A stretch of 64,000 nt of DNA, from assembly GCA_036785325.1 (NCBI GenBank), contig JAXIVH010000080.1, forward strand, positions 1 to 64,000. Direction: 5' to 3'. This DNA is from Urophycis tenuis. Taxonomy: Eukaryota; Chordata; Actinopteri; Gadiformes; Phycidae. Shown here piece by piece: positions 23,050 through 61,739 of the stretch (the first letter of the stretch is position 1; each line of letters opens with the position of its first letter). The notes beneath the pieces are model-generated. The model made no database searches and was not told the origin of the DNA. It saw only the letters and a list, made by a program, of their open reading frames with translations. A program made the position numbers and the translations under genes.

Positions 23050-23570
23050 ACGTGCACACACACACACACACATGCCCACCCCCTCGCACACTGATATGAC
23101 ATCACAGGTACATGCCCCTCACACACTGGTATGACATCACAGGGGCACGCCCCTCACACACTGCTATGACATCACAGGTACATGCCCTCGCACACTGCTA
23201 TGACATCACAGGTACACGCCCCTCACACAGTAGTATGACATCACAGGGGCACACCCCTCACACACTGCTATGACATCACAGGTACACGCCCCTCATACAG
23301 CAGTATGACATCACAGGTACACACCCCTCATACACTGCTATGACATCACAGGTACACGCCCCTCACACACTGGTATGACATCACAGGGGCGTGTCCTTCA
23401 CACAGTAGTATGACATCACAGGGGCACACCCCTTACACATTGCTATGACATCACAGGTACATGCCTCTCACATAGTCGTATGACATCACAGGTACACGCC
23501 CCTCACATAGTCTTATGACATCACAGGTACACGCCCCTCACACAGTAGTATGACATCAGAGGTATCCACT
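23050..23570. repeat. 35-bp minisatellite, block 1
   Basis: About 15 units of CCCCTCACACACTGCTATGA plus CATCACAGGTACACG. Every unit carries a TGACATCA core, a one-base variant of the CRE palindrome. Confidence 0.95.
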
Positions 23571-23578
23571 TAGCTGAC

Positions 23579-23775
23579 TGGGTGGCAGTAGCTCAATGGA
23601 TAGAATGGGTCATCCACTCACCGGAGGGTTGGCGGTTCGATCCCCACCTCCACATATCGAAGTGTCCTTGAGCAACACACCGAACCCTGAGTTGCTCTGG
23701 GGCGCTGTACATAGCTGCCCACTGCGTGTACCATAGGATGGGTCAAATGCAGTGGACAAATCTCATTCCTGTTAT
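23579..23775 (+). mobile_element. tRNA-derived SINE, family A, splitting a minisatellite
   Basis: Head GGTGGCAGTAGCTCAATGG, box B GGTTCGATCCC, body GTCCTTGAGCAACACACCG and tail GATGGGTCAAATGCAG. Related minisatellite blocks lie on both sides. Confidence 0.88.
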
Positions 23776-23819
23776 TAAATACTGATCCTGTTAGTAAATA
23801 AATGATCAAAAGACTGAAA

Positions 23820-24125
23820 CACGCCCCTCACAAACTAGTCTGATGTCACACAAATACATGCCCCAAACACACTAGTATGACATCACACAGGTACATGCCC
23901 CTCACACACTAGTATGACATCACACAGGTACATGCCCCTCACACACTAGTCTGATGTCACACAGGTACACGCCCCTCACACACTAGTATAACATCACACA
24001 GGTACATGCCCCTCACACACTAGTCTGATGTCACACAGGTACACGCCCCTCACACACTAGTATAACATCACACAGGTACATGCCCCTCACACACTAGCCT
24101 GATGTCACATAGGTACATGCCCCAA
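23820..24125. repeat. 37-bp minisatellite, block 2
   Basis: About 8 units of CTAGTCTGATGTCACACAGG plus TACATGCCCCTCACACA, alternating CTGATGTCA and ATGACATCA cores. Confidence 0.95.
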
Positions 24126-24129
24126 ACAC

Positions 24130-25590
24130 AAATATGTTTGTGCAAAAATGTGGAAACAAACATAAACATCTAAATGTGATGAAGGCTGGATTTACTCAGG
24201 TAACCAAATAAATCATCTCATCCCCCTGTGATCCAAGTTGAACCGGCTGTTGCTAAAACTACACCACAGATGGCTTTATTTGGTTTCTTTCAGCGACTGC
24301 ATGAATGAGTTGTTTAGATATAAACCACCCACATATATACCTCAAGCGGCACCGCTCCAGTGGAGGCATGTAATGGTCACTAGGGGGCAGCAGATCCTCT
24401 TCATAATATTAATAATGACGCTGCAGCGAAGAAAAACATTTATTACATTTGTAGCAAAAACACCCTGTCATTCTTCCCCAAACTAAATGTGTGTTATCAA
24501 AGCAATATTGCCACCAATATATCTTGCCTTCTGCACTGGCTGGGAGCATAGCGCTAGGCCCTTACTTTGTACTGACAAGCTTAATGAAAAAGGTTTTGAA
24601 TGTTTCAAGACTCCATTGTTCTGTATGGCTTTACATATCCTCTATGACATAAATGATAAATGATACCATTTGATTAAATGTAGCTATTGTTTTTTTTTTC
24701 TTTTTTAAAAGGCGGCTATAAAATGACAATAAAAAATATATCAATAAAATGTGTAAAAATATGATATCTTGAAAACAGTGTGTCCATACCAAATAGTCAA
24801 CAAGGATATCTTCATCCATCACAAATTCATCAACTCAAGTTCAAGGGATGATGATCACCAACATCACACAGGAATATTTTTCTATATTGGCACAAGATTG
24901 TGGTACACTGTCAACATCCAGTTTCGTGTTTAGCCTATAATCAGTTCAACAAGGTCTCACATTATTTACAGCTGCATTAAGATCGTTTCCTTCTTCTTTT
25001 TTTTGATGAAAGCTAATTTCCCTTTATGCCAAACACTATTTAATATGAAACATCTGTCATGCTGTTGTGAAGAGTCCCTCTGATGAAAAGATATCCAAGT
25101 CTACTTCCATCTGGCAGCAGCAGCACTAATGATAGTGAAACAGTGACATTCTGAAGTAAGAAAGAAAAAACAAAAAACGACTCAATGCAGCTGGATTGCT
25201 TCTGAATCCCGAAACACACGAATTGTCCATACAATGTAGTTGCTATATGTAGATTTTAGAATATGTGACGAGTTGCGAAAATAATGTGACATAAACCATG
25301 TTCTTACGACACCATCAATTCACGCAAGAATGGCCTCTTCAGGAATCATCGATTGCGATGGACACAAAATTAAATGCATTGTTGTGTAACTGTGACTCAT
25401 TACGTGCGGGTTTCCATGAAGGTCCCTTCTCACCGGGGTTTGCCCTGGTGCGTAGAGAGCGATCACAGCAGGGGTCCGGGCTAAGATGCGTTGCTGGGCG
25501 TCAGGTTTGATGATGACTGTTCAGATGATTGTCATGGCTCATGACATTAATCAATAAATTAAAAAAATGCATTGATTTAAAGACTTGTCA
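24130..25590. other. Intergenic A/T-rich DNA, no gene seen
   Basis: Between tmem151 and camk2. Only short T/A runs and unique sequence; no exon, RNA gene or clear element was recognised. Confidence 0.5.

Positions 25591-25593
<3 letters not shown>

Positions 25594-25652
<59 letters not shown>
25594..25652. repeat. (GT)n microsatellite
   Basis: About 29 GT units upstream of camk2. Confidence 0.95.
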
Positions 25653-25655
<3 letters not shown>

Positions 25656-25732
25656 CTTTGACAGACTGAACTGTTCCACTAACAATCCTATGGTTTGTAA
25701 CGCCCATGGCACGTGCAGCCCTGCCCACCATG

Positions 25733-25770
<38 letters not shown>

Positions 25771-25790
25771 TAGATAGATAGATAGAAATA
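25733..25790. repeat. (GACA)n(GATA)n microsatellite
   Basis: GACA tetranucleotides pass into GATA tetranucleotides. Confidence 0.95.
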
Positions 25791-26059
25791 TAGATATGCC
25801 TATACTGTGTGTATATACAGACCAGGTGTCAACACCAGCCACCAGGAGGCGCCACTGGGCTGTCTAATGTGCAACCAGGAAGCGCCGAGCGTCGGTGGGA
25901 AAGTCTTTCACCTCATCTAGTGTCTCACTTCAGCCAGTGTCTCCTGGAACAGCAGTCCTCCCCACGTCCCGCGGAGCCGTCACTCAGGAGAGCGAACAAG
26001 GCAGAGTTTAGAAGGAAGAAAGAGTCTGGCTGACGTTCTCCTCAGCTCAGAGTCCTGCT

Positions 26060-26210
26060 GCTGTCCTGCTCAGTTCTGTCCTGTCCTGATCTGTCCTGTC
26101 CTGTTCTGTTCTGTTCTGTTCTGTTCTGTTCTGTTTTGGACTGTTTTGTACTGTACTGGACTGGACTGGATTGGACTGGGCTGTACTGTTCTGGACTGTT
26201 CTGCTCTGAG
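26060..26210. repeat. CTGTT/CTGGA pentamer-type repeat in the camk2 leader region
   Basis: Degenerate 5-bp units (CTGTC, TGTTC, CTGGA) about 80 bp upstream of the camk2 start codon, probably in the promoter or 5' UTR. Confidence 0.8.
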
Positions 26211-26284
26211 TTTGAGTCTCTGCGGAGCCCGTTGAGGATCTTCCCCACACCTGTAGCCTTCCTGGTACCACCTACACGTCTGCG

Positions 26285-54673
<28,389 letters not shown>

Positions 54674-54869
54674 GGTACACCGCCGGCGCGGCTCCGAGGG
54701 TCACGGTCTGATGGGCGGGGGGGACCGGCTCAGACCTGACTCACTCAGGGTTTGTTTCGACCAATCATAGTGCAGTAGGCGGGCGGCCATTTGCCAGCGC
54801 TTTTTTTTTTTTTTTTACTTTACACTTTGCACCTTTTTTTTTATCTTCTGGGTGGAAGTTTCCCTGCTG

Positions 54870-55139
54870 AAGTGGGGGTGCACTTTGTTAAGAAGTTCAT
54901 TAAGAAGTTTGTTTAGAAGTTTGTCAAGAAGTTTGTTTAGAAGTTTGTTTAGAAGTTTTTTAAGAAGTTTGTTAGGAAATTTGTTGAGAAGTTTGTCAAG
55001 AAGTTTGTTGAGAAGTTTGTTTGGAAGTTTGTCAAGAAGTTTTTTTAAGAAGTTGTTTAGAATTTTGTCAGGAAGTTTTTTAAGAAGTTTGCCAAGAAGT
55101 GTGTTAAGAAGTACACCCCCCCCCCCCCCCCCCCCCCCC
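54870..55139. repeat. 12-bp AGAAGTTTGTTT minisatellite and poly(C)
   Basis: About 20 units, then a C run at 55116-55139, all between the camk2 stop and the acceptor at 55197. The Lys/Leu ORFs here are artefacts. Confidence 0.93.
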
Positions 55140-55197
55140 GCTTGTTGAGAATGAGTTTGGCTTGTTAACAATGATTTTCTGTTTCTTTTCTCTCTAG

Positions 55198-55246
55198 AGT
55201 TGAGAAGACCCGCGGTTGCGTCCACCTTCCAGCCTCCAGCAGCTAG
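55198..55246 (+). other. camk2d: Candidate alternative C-terminal exon of camk2
   Basis: Acceptor TTTCTCTCTAG. If joined to a donor at 54669/54670 it stays in frame and adds VEKTRGCVHLPASSS before TAG at 55244-55246. CaMKII delta is known to have splice forms with and without a C-terminal tail. The alternative is that this is only the second 3' UTR exon. Confidence 0.4.
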
Positions 55247-56440
55247 CTGACAACTGACCCCGCCCACCAAGTGTCTGCCCCGCCGCCCCACCACATTGGC
55301 CCCGCCCCCCTCCGAGTGTTGTTTACATGCCGCCGCTGGCCTCGCGGCTCTCTTTCGAAGCGTGTCATTGGTTGGTAGACAGTAGCGCTAGGTTTGATTT
55401 GTGCTTCTCCTCCCCCTTGTGACAGGATAGTAGCAACATAAAGAGGTTTAGTAGGAACTCAAAGAGGTTCCGGTTTTTAGATGAACTTTAACATAGACGG
55501 TTTTCAAATAGCCAGGAATCTGTTAAGATGTTTTAAACTGGATTTTAGAAGAGTACTTTTTATTTTATATCGCAAAGTAAGGACTCATTGCTTCACATTT
55601 TCTTGTGGTGTTTTCTGCCTTTTTGCCATACTGAATAGAAGGTCTACCTTTTTGTTCAAATATTTAGTTTTATAAAAATGTTGGTCAATTTAAAAAGTTG
55701 AGTAACAAGCTTGCGTCTGTTTTGGTGATGTAGGTTGATGTAGGTGATTCGCTGTCCCCTCGCTCTCTGGTCGACCAGGCCAGTGGTGATTATGACCTTT
55801 AGGTATTTAAGGGACATTTCATTTGAACATCATTCTACTATTAGTGTCTGCAAGTTCAGAGAAACATGTGGATCAAGTTATTAGAAGATGTGAGACACAT
55901 TGTAGACATGTTTGAACGCCATAACAAGTGTTGTGGAACGCTTAAAAAAACAAAACAAAAAAACAGCCAATCATATTTTCATAAGGAGCCAAGTGTGTGA
56001 ATTTAATTACTTTTTTTTGCTGACTTTTTATATTGTGATTTAAGTGCAGTAGGGTGTCCAGCTGTACGATGGCCATGTCAGATGACCTGTCGCCACACTT
56101 CCTGACTGTCTGTGTGTGTGTGTGTGCGTGTGCGTGTGCGTGTGTGTGTCTGCCCCTCGACTAGTTCACTAGTTGTTTTGTTCGAGCACAGACGTTTTGG
56201 ATCCACAGGCGGTTATTCCATTTAATTTCAAGTTGGAAATCAACTTTCAGGGAAACCCAAGCGGTGTGTCTTTGCCCTGTTTGTGGGTCAGGGGACCTTA
56301 AATAACACATTCTCCTTCAAAGGTTTGCTGTGGCTTGATTTGTCGAATTGGTTAAGCATGAGATGTGTGCATACTGTTGCCATCATGCAAAGGACTGATC
56401 TATGTTTAAGAATTATTCAATAAAGCGTGATTTATGCTAA
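55247..56440 (+). other. camk2 3' UTR
   Basis: Unique, A/T-rich sequence ending at a polyadenylation signal. It includes a GT/GC run at 56110-56149. Confidence 0.6.
56419..56424 (+). terminator. Polyadenylation signal AATAAA
   Basis: AATAAA followed about 25-50 bp later by GT-rich DNA (GTGGGAGGTGGTGTGTTTTC), the expected cleavage context for camk2 mRNA. Confidence 0.7.
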
Positions 56441-56523
56441 AAGTCTTCTTTGTGGGAGGTGGTGTGTTTTCTTCAGCAGGAGATCTGAGCAGGGCCATCT
56501 ATTACTTTCATAGTCAATTAATT

Positions 56524-56660
56524 TAGTCAAGTCAAGTAAACTTTATTGTCAGTTTTCATGAATGTACAGGGCATACACAAAAACCGAAATGCCATTTCCC
56601 TCGATCCCTGGTGCGAGACATGCATGCAAAGAATAAATATATAAAGATAAGAGTACAAAA
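56524..56660 (-). mobile_element. LINE 3' tail fragment
   Basis: AAACTTTATTGTCAGTTTTC, then ATGAATGTACAGGGCATACA: a reversed fish LINE end. Confidence 0.55.
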
Positions 56661-57150
56661 AAACGTAATAAAAGGGATTTACAGATATACAGATTCTTTG
56701 TATTTTTGTACATTCTAAAATAATTCCAATGGCAACGTTACTCCTGTATGCACAGCACCAAGCAGTATTGGGATGAAATACAACCGGATATAAATAAAAA
56801 CCACTGTTGTTGCATTTGGTCACAACTAGAGGGCAGTATGGTTGCTCTGGCCTGTCCAACCATCGAAGAACAAAGCGTTGGCTCATCAGAGCGGCTGTTA
56901 TTGTGATGTTGATAAAATAGAAAAAAGAAAAAGATATATAAATAAATAGAAAAAAGATCAAAACTTCAGAGAAGCTCAGAAGAGTTTGGAACGTTTACAT
57001 TTCAGCTTGAATGCCCAACGGTGACACATTTATGCTGCAGTGGAGTATGCTGGGGTATCTGAATAAAATACACGCTTTACACAATATAAAACCAAAATAT
57101 TATTGTGAAATCTGGTGATTAATTATTATATTAAATATATGAACTATATC

Positions 57151-57540
57151 CCACCGCAGCCCATCCATCCATCCATCCGTTATCGAAACCGCTTATCCTC
57201 TACGAGGGTCGCGGGGGGGCTGGAGCCAATCCCAGCTGCAACGGGCGAGAGGCGGGGTACACCCTGGACAGGTCGCCAGCCTATCACAGGGCTAACATAT
57301 ATAGACGAACAACCACTCACACTCACATACGGTCAATTTAGAGACACCAATAAACCTAATCCCCAACCTGCATGTTTTTGGTCTGTGGGAGGAAGCCGGA
57401 GTACCCGGAGAGAACCCACGCAAGCACGGAGAGAACATGCAAACTCCACACAGAAAGGTCCCGGGTCCCAGGTGGATTCGAACCCAGAACCCTCTTGCTG
57501 TGAGGCGACAGTGCTAACCAGTGCCGCCCACCGCAGCCCA
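57151..57540 (-). mobile_element. tRNA-like SINE with 13-bp target-site duplication
   Basis: CCACCGCAGCCCA occurs at 57151-57163 and again at 57528-57540. Between them, read on the minus strand, is a GGTTAGCACTGTCGCCTCAC head, box-B-like GGTTCGAATCC, GCATGTTCTCTCCGTGC body and a GGAT-repeat tail. It is one of the commonest dispersed fish repeat types. Confidence 0.9.
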
Positions 57541-57819
57541 AAGACCATTTAAAATTGAAACAGTCATCAGTTAATCCTCACATGTCTCCAATCACAGAGC
57601 TAGACCAATCACACGCGTCCTCATTAGCTGTCAACCAGGTTCACCTGTCACCCTCCTGCTATATGAGGCACTGGCACAGTGCGTGCTTCACTTCTCCGTG
57701 GTGCAGGCGGGGCCTGACGCCACGCCAAGGTCTTTGTGTGCTTCTGAACCGAACAATCTGGACCAACATGGCTGTAAACAAAGGTGAAGTGTAAACCAGG
57801 CCCACATCTGTGAGTAACC

Positions 57820-58253
57820 AGGGCCGTGTTCCGATATCCATACTTCATGAGTACGCTTAAACGTAGTACACTGTCCGCACTCACTAAGTGTGCAGATTTT
57901 AAGATGTTATTGTTGTTCCAAATGATGCACTTACCGGAAATTACTATCAGCTGCGTAGCCGTGTCACCTGTGAGACAGGGAACACACGTGAATCCATTAC
58001 GCCCACTGACGTCTAGTCATTTTCGAACTGAACGTGGCTCAGCTTGGCTCTGCCTCATCTGCTACGTAGCTAAGATGGCTGCCGTTGAGTATAGAAAGTG
58101 TACACCATTGCACACTTTGCGTATTAACCGGTTTAAGGGCACCATCCGGGTCCTTTCAGTACACTTTGTAGTGCCGCAATCATAATCCGAACACCCTTCG
58201 TACTCAAACTAAGTGTAGTAAGTACAGGAAGTATGGGTATCGGAACAAGGCCT
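57820..58253. mobile_element. MITE-like element with imperfect terminal inverted repeats
   Basis: Left end GGGCCGTGTTCCGATATCCA with TACTTC; right end is nearly its reverse complement (GTATGGGTATCGGAACAAGG then CC). TAA trinucleotides lie just outside both ends, hinting at a PIF/Harbinger-type duplication. No transposase. An ORF across it is not a gene. Confidence 0.65.
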
Positions 58254-58404
58254 AAGTATTCTCTTTCACAGCTGGTTGAAGGTGTTTGGTTTGTTGGGTC
58301 AGTGGCTTCAGGTGAGCCGCTTTATTTAGACTCCTTTGAGAACTGCACTGGGTGGTGTTGACTTGCGGTGTTTAACCCATGTGTGTTGTGTTGTAGATTT
58401 GCGT

Positions 58405-58705
58405 AAGTGAGACTGTGTACACATGGTTTTGTACTAGTGGGATTGTGTGTACACGTGGTTTTGTACCAGTGGGATTGTGTGTACACGTGGTTTTGTACCA
58501 GTGGGATTGTGTGCACGTGGTTTGGTACCAGTGGGATTGTGTGCACGTGGTTTGGTACCAGTGGGATTGTGTGTACACGTGGTTTTGTACCAGTGGGATT
58601 GTGTGTACATGTGGTTTGGTACCAGTGGGATTGTGTGCACACGTGGTTTGGTACCAGTGGGATTGTGTGCACACGTGGGCGTGTGGGGTTATGTGTACAC
58701 ATGGT
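58405..58705. repeat. 32-bp minisatellite
   Basis: About 9 units of GTGGGATTGTGTGTACACGT plus GGTTTTGTACCA. Confidence 0.95.
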
Positions 58706-59189
58706 TTTGTGTTACTGACTTGATCGACTTGACTTGATTCTGGGGGGGCCCCCTTTGGGCCCCCTTGGATGACAGAACAGCTCAGTGTGTGCCCCTAATC
58801 TGTGCTGTGGCAGTAGAACTGGCAGCGCTGTTGAGGGCATTGGGACGGCTAGGGCCATCTGTAGCAGAAGATAGGCCAGACGTGGGCAAAATGCTGGGCC
58901 AAAACCAGCTGTGGACATCTATCTGGTCCGCAACGCAGTGTTTTCCACACAGCGTCTTGACATAGGTGGGCTCCTAAAGTACATTGTCTAGCGAGTAGCC
59001 CCACTCTCAGTGCTCTGACTCACATGGTCAAGCTAGGAAGCCTTGTTGGCTTTTCTCATGGAGAAGACCACTGGCTGAACCAGGAGTAGGACCTCGAGTT
59101 CACTGTTATGGATGTCAGACTTGTAAAACACACTGTCTGAATCTCAAGAGGTACTCGTTGTATTGGTGTGAAAGTGCTGGTTTCCAATG

Positions 59190-59430
59190 TGCACAAATGG
59201 AAAGACGAATGGATGTTGTTCCCACACATTAAAGACCTCTTTGATAGTGGCGTCGGCATGTCACGCCGATCGCACAAGATTGTGTATTGGTGACCATTTT
59301 ACACAGGGTCCGGGGAATAAGTTTTTGCGCTTAACTTGTATGAATACATAGCCATCCCGAGGTGCCGTATGTTGGACCAGAGCCAAGACGCCCTACGCCT
59401 CAAATTCACCATGATATCTAATTATTGATT
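59190..59430 (+). pseudogene. Possible coding remnant, Polinton left part
   Basis: Plus-strand stretches between stops read as non-repetitive protein-like sequence (for example ALNLYEYIAIPRCRMLDQSQ near 59328-59390). They are broken by stops at about 59292 and 59319. I do not recognise a family; they may be relics of a capsid-type gene. Confidence 0.25.
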
Positions 59431-59450
59431 TATTCCAAAATTTCCCTCAC

Positions 59451-59843
59451 GGGATCAAATTAGTAATTCTTCTTCGAAAGACTGGTTCGGCGGTCCGCCC
59501 CCCGGGCAAAACCAAGAGGAGGAAGCGCGAGAGTGATGCGGCTCCCCGACCCAAAGTGAAACGGCCCCGGAAGATTAAAAGTCAGGACCAGCAGAGGGCA
59601 ACTGACCAAGGATCCGCCGGGGCACGGGGGATATCAGGTAAACATGGGAGGAAGTTAACACCTGGGGGGGTACATGAGATGATCTCACAGGCCATTATCG
59701 TTCTACGACAGAGCTCTCGGGGGCAAATCGGAAATCTGCTGATTGAGCAAGATTACCCACAAGGAACTAGGGTCAAACACTATGCAGACACACTTGTAAA
59801 CAGAGACGCTTTCATCGCTAACTGGATGGAGATTCAAATCTAG
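59451..59843 (+). CDS. Hypothetical basic protein, Polinton-associated
   Basis: Open frame to TAG at 59841, with no clear ATG start. A Lys/Arg-rich first part (KTKRRKRES, KVKRPRKIK) precedes a folded-looking half (GGVHEMISQAIIVLRQSSRG to ANWMEIQI). The basic half suggests DNA binding, as in core proteins of related viruses, but this is inference. Near 59498 a C6 run separates two plausible frames, so the N-terminus may be frameshifted. Confidence 0.4.
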   Translation, partial: GIKLVILLRKTGSAVRPPGKTKRRKRESDAAPRPKVKRPRKIKSQDQQRATDQGSAGARGISGKHGRKLTPGGVHEMISQAIIVLRQSSRGQIGNLLIEQDYPQGTRVKHYADTLVNRDAFIANWMEIQI

Positions 59844-59947
59844 TCACGGGTAAATTCTGTGTCTGACTAAAATGTTTGTTTTAAAAGTTTGTATTATCAG
59901 TGATGCTAACCAATTTTTTTTTTTTTTTTTTTTTTGGTATACATAAC

Positions 59948-60660
59948 AGTAGTAGTAGCAGTAGCACTTTATTGTCACAGATCACAAGGACACCGCGAAA
60001 TTAAGCCGTCAGCCCGTCCATACATATACAACAATACATGACAAGTGGGTAGACAGGACAGGAAGACAGGGATGTAGAAAGAATACAGAATACAGTAGCA
60101 ACATGAGGAGAGGGAGGCGAGAAAAAAAAGGCATCCCCTCAGACTATGCTCCTCGGGGAGCACAGTGTGTGGGCATTAAAAAAACACCTCAGCAACATAA
60201 GCACACATCAAAACACTTTACAACATGAGACTTGCAACAGGGTAGGGGTCGGGGGTAGGGGTAGCCCAGCACAGGCAAACAGCCATCCGATCCCGCAGCC
60301 GTAGGGCACTCGTCACAGACCCGCCTGCCGCGCTGGGGGGGTAAAAGCAGCAAAGGCGTGGTGATGGGGGATAGGGGGTGAGGTGCATATCTGTATGTCA
60401 GTATGAGTTTGTGTGTGTAGGCCTGGAGACTCGTCTCGCCTGGCATCGCAATCAAGGAGCCTCAGTCCGCATGGTGTCATAGCGATAACAACAAGTTGCC
60501 ATGGAGACGACCCTGATCGGGTCCCAGACAGAGTCAACAATCAACAGGAGTCTGTGATGGAAGTGGGTGAGGGTACAAAGAGCGTCTCACTGCAGCGTTC
60601 TCCAAGGGGAAGTTGTTCCAGCAGCGGCCTTGGCCAAGGCCAGTGCCGGTTGGGGGGGGC
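59948..60660 (-). mobile_element. LINE-like 3' segment inserted in the Polinton
   Basis: Starts, after a T run at 59912-59935, with GTAGTAGCAGTAGCACTTTA then TTGTCACAGATCACAAGGAC, a reversed LINE end. It continues into GC-richer DNA containing GTTGCCATGGAGACGACC. Codon-like structure is absent, unlike the flanks. Confidence 0.55.
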
Positions 60661-60727
60661 CGAAAGCAGATAAGATTGGGTTGTTTTGTTTTAGGGCGAG
60701 TAGCTGCATTCCAATATACTCAACTAC

Positions 60728-60943
60728 TCATATTGTCCTTACTGGTCTCCGGATCGATTTCCAAATTCCTTTGCAGAACCGAAAGCTGCTCCTTGATGTC
60801 TCAGTCTGAGTGCAGACAGCTCTGCCCACCACCTCAATCATGACGGGCAGCTTCGTGGGGCTTTTGATAGCTGTCCCCGTTTCTTTGAGTAGTCGATAAA
60901 CCAGGCCAATGCCTGATCCAATCAGCAGAAGGCCCGTTATCAT
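60728..60943 (-). CDS. Hypothetical small membrane protein (minus strand)
   Basis: 71 codons on the opposite strand to its neighbours. It begins MITGLLLIGSGIGLVYRLL, a likely membrane segment or signal, followed by a basic tail. It is either a Polinton gene of unknown role or a chance frame. Confidence 0.3.
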   Translation of the reverse strand: MITGLLLIGSGIGLVYRLLKETGTAIKSPTKLPVMIEVVGRAVCTQTETSRSSFRFCKGIWKSIRRPVRTI

Positions 60944-60955
60944 AAATCGGAATAG

Positions 60956-61240
60956 GTAGATGACCCCCCGCTACCTCAGTTATCAACACCCCCGAGGATC
61001 CAGCCGGCACCGCGGCTAGATCCACCAGCTCCTGCCGGACTACAGACGACACCTGCGACACCGGATGATGTGAGGACCCCATCGAGAGCCCCCAATCCCC
61101 GAAAGACACGCCGCGTCAGACCGATGATTATCCGCCAGCTCTTTGCGGGGCCTGCAGCACCAGAAGCGTTCGAGGTGTTGAGAGATAGCCAAAAAATGCG
61201 AAGGCTCGAGCTGATTGTGGTCGAGCACAATCCTTTGTGA
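60956..61240 (+). CDS. Hypothetical Pro-rich/basic protein, 5' end missing
   Basis: Open frame to TGA at 61238. A proline-rich first half (QPAPRLDPPAPAGLQ) leads to a basic segment (RKTRRVRPMII) and a short helical end (EVLRDSQKMRRLELIVVEHN). No ATG near the open start, so it is probably the C-terminal part of a truncated gene. Family not recognised. Confidence 0.4.
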   Translation, partial: VDDPPLPQLSTPPRIQPAPRLDPPAPAGLQTTPATPDDVRTPSRAPNPRKTRRVRPMIIRQLFAGPAAPEAFEVLRDSQKMRRLELIVVEHNPL

Positions 61241-61297
61241 AAAAATGCTTGCATTTTAGTATTGTATTGTTTGTATATTGTGTGGTATTTTTTTTAA

Positions 61298-61579
61298 TTG
61301 AAAACATTAATAGAGAAACCGATTCCGAGTCTCATTCGTCCATACCCCCAAGTACCTCTTGAGCTTGAGTTGGCTGTGGAGCAATTACTTCACATTCCAA
61401 CACCCTCCTCCTCCACCCATCATGTCCCTCTCGATTTGCAAATTGCTGTAGATCAATTACGTCACATACCAATATCTGACAATGCTGATGTGCAAAGCAG
61501 CTCGTTCTCAGAGCCGCAAAATCCTTTCCAAGCCTTAGAAAACGCATGTCAAAACATGAAGACCCCTTCCATAACATAG
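61298..61579 (+). CDS. Hypothetical protein with duplicated motif, Polinton-associated
   Basis: 93 codons. Two similar motifs about 27 residues apart (PLELELAVEQLLHIP and PLDLQIAVDQLRHIP) suggest an internal duplication. Placed just upstream of the polymerase fragment in the same orientation. Function unknown. Confidence 0.45.
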   Translation: MKTLIEKPIPSLIRPYPQVPLELELAVEQLLHIPTPSSSTHHVPLDLQIAVDQLRHIPISDNADVQSSSFSEPQNPFQALENACQNMKTPSIT

Positions 61580-61739
61580 ACAACATGCTTCTAAATCAGG
61601 CAAGCATATCAGCTCTCACCCCACCATATGAGCCTCAATCTGTCTCAGCAGAACGGTGGAGGGTTGCCGCAGGGGTACACACCTGCTGATGAGGAGGATG
61701 AGGGGGTTGGAGGGGGTAGCGAGACCGAAACAGACTCTT

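Noticed and set aside
23050..24125. Regular 35-37 bp repeats resembling a CRISPR array
   Set aside because: Units are head-to-tail with no unique spacers and the DNA is vertebrate.
57115..57552. 145-codon ORF
   Set aside because: It is the SINE flanked by the 13-bp duplication, read in the reverse sense.
57826..58185. 119-codon ORF
   Set aside because: Lies wholly within the MITE-like element and begins in its terminal repeat.
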